From assembly GCA_004552515.1 (NCBI GenBank), contig SFOF01000048.1, positions 1-12,859 on the forward strand: a stretch of 12,859 nucleotides of DNA. The letters are read 5' to 3'. The notes beneath the pieces are model-generated. The model ran no database searches. It saw only the letters and a list, made by a program, of their open reading frames with translations, and had not been told where the DNA came from. A program made the position numbers and the translations under genes. This document shows positions 12,288-12,859 of this stretch, piece by piece (positions within the stretch are counted from its first letter, which is position 1; each line of letters opens with the position of its first letter). This DNA comes from Clostridiales bacterium (GTDB lineage Bacteria > Bacillota > Clostridia > Christensenellales > Aristaeellaceae).

Positions 12288-12859
12288 ATGAACGGCCTTT
12301 TGAGCGGCAAGAAGATCGGCTTTGCGATGACCGGCTCGTTCTGCACGTTTTCGCAGGTTTTCCCCGAAGCGCAGCGGCTGGCCGACGAGGGCGCGGAGCT
12401 TTACCCCATTCTCTCCGACAACGTGTGGTCGCTGGACACGCGCTTTTACACAGCCGAGCAGGTGAAGAGCCGCCTTGAAACGATCTGCGGCCGTCCCATC
12501 TGGCACACGCTGCCCGAGGTGGAGCCGATCGGCCCGAAGCATCTGCTCGATCTGGTGATCGTCGCGCCCTGCACGGGCAATTCGCTGGGCAAGCTGGCCT
12601 GCGGGATCATCGACACGCCGGTCATCATGGCAGCCAAGTCGCACCTGCGCAACGGCGGGCCAGTGCTGCTGGCCGTCTCCACGAACGATGCGCTGGCCAT
12701 GTGCGCCAAAAACATCGGCGCGCTGCTGGCCTGCCGCAATTTCTATTTCGTCCCCTTCCGTCAGGACAGTCCGGAAAAGAAGCCCGCCTCGCTGGTGGCG
12801 CGGTTCGATCTGATCTTCGAATCGGCCTGCGCGGCGCTGGAGGGACGGCAGCTCCAGCC
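12288..12859 (+). CDS. dpaB: Dipicolinate synthase subunit B, 3' end cut by window
   Basis: The first 190 residues of the flavoprotein subunit of dipicolinate synthase (SpoVFB), partner of DpaA in making dipicolinic acid. It has the flavoprotein-like fold of the HFCD family: GKKIGFAMTGSFCTF (7-21), VIVAPCTGNSLGKLACGI (90-107) with the PCTGN flavin-site motif, and MAAKSHLRNGGPVLLAVSTND (114-134). AAGGAGG about 9 nt before the ATG, inside the end of dpaA, is a strong ribosome binding site. Family members are near 195-200 residues, so only the last few (after GRQLQ) are missing. No stop is reached in the window. Confidence 0.93.
   Translation, partial: MNGLLSGKKIGFAMTGSFCTFSQVFPEAQRLADEGAELYPILSDNVWSLDTRFYTAEQVKSRLETICGRPIWHTLPEVEPIGPKHLLDLVIVAPCTGNSLGKLACGIIDTPVIMAAKSHLRNGGPVLLAVSTNDALAMCAKNIGALLACRNFYFVPFRQDSPEKKPASLVARFDLIFESACAALEGRQLQ

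Overview
The window looks like chromosomal DNA of a GC-rich, anaerobic, spore-forming Clostridia-type member of the Bacillota. The evidence is Gram-positive style AGGAGG ribosome binding sites, strong sigma-A promoters (TTGACA-17-TATACT), a group B-type [FeFe] hydrogenase, ECF vitamin transporters, a DUF3842 gene and the sporulation genes dpaA and dpaB. No mobile element, CRISPR array, tRNA or rRNA was found. Nothing allows a species assignment.

Layout: (1) 2-775, plus strand: 3' part of a HAD-family hydrolase, closed by a perfect 19-bp hairpin terminator (779-827) that can serve both strands. (2) 836-2149, minus strand: a substrate-binding (S) protein of an ECF vitamin transporter, with its own consensus promoter and a long structured leader that holds an attenuator-like terminator; upstream of it lies a DUF3842 gene. 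(3) 2509-4288, minus: a two-gene redox unit, a thioredoxin-like [2Fe-2S] ferredoxin followed by a [FeFe] hydrogenase, behind a promoter with operator-like TTATGAC repeats. (4) 4528-11072, minus: the main feature, an apparent vitamin B12 capture and uptake operon. It opens with a sigma-A promoter and a clear cobalamin riboswitch, then encodes a 102-aa small protein, a secreted DUF4430-like protein, a 519-aa membrane-anchored protein, and a complete ECF transporter (T, fused A-A', S). (5) 11050-11337, minus: a Cys-rich small protein whose 3' end contains the riboswitch promoter. (6) 11435 to the end, plus: dpaA and dpaB (dipicolinate synthase), reading divergently, with a sigma-K-like promoter; dpaB runs off the window.

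The most interesting system is region 4. The 519-aa protein joins an alpha/alpha-toroid of prenyltransferase/squalene-cyclase-like repeats to a DUF4430 domain. These are the same two folds that form the alpha and beta domains of animal intrinsic factor and transcobalamin. Here a two-helix membrane hairpin with a basic cytoplasmic loop separates them, so both would face outward. Together with the cobalamin riboswitch and the dedicated ECF cassette, this suggests a Gram-positive surface B12-capture protein handing corrinoids to an ECF importer. The secreted DUF4430-like protein may be a second, diffusible or wall-associated binder. The riboswitch and the ECF cassette are read directly from sequence; B12 binding by the two surface proteins is inference.
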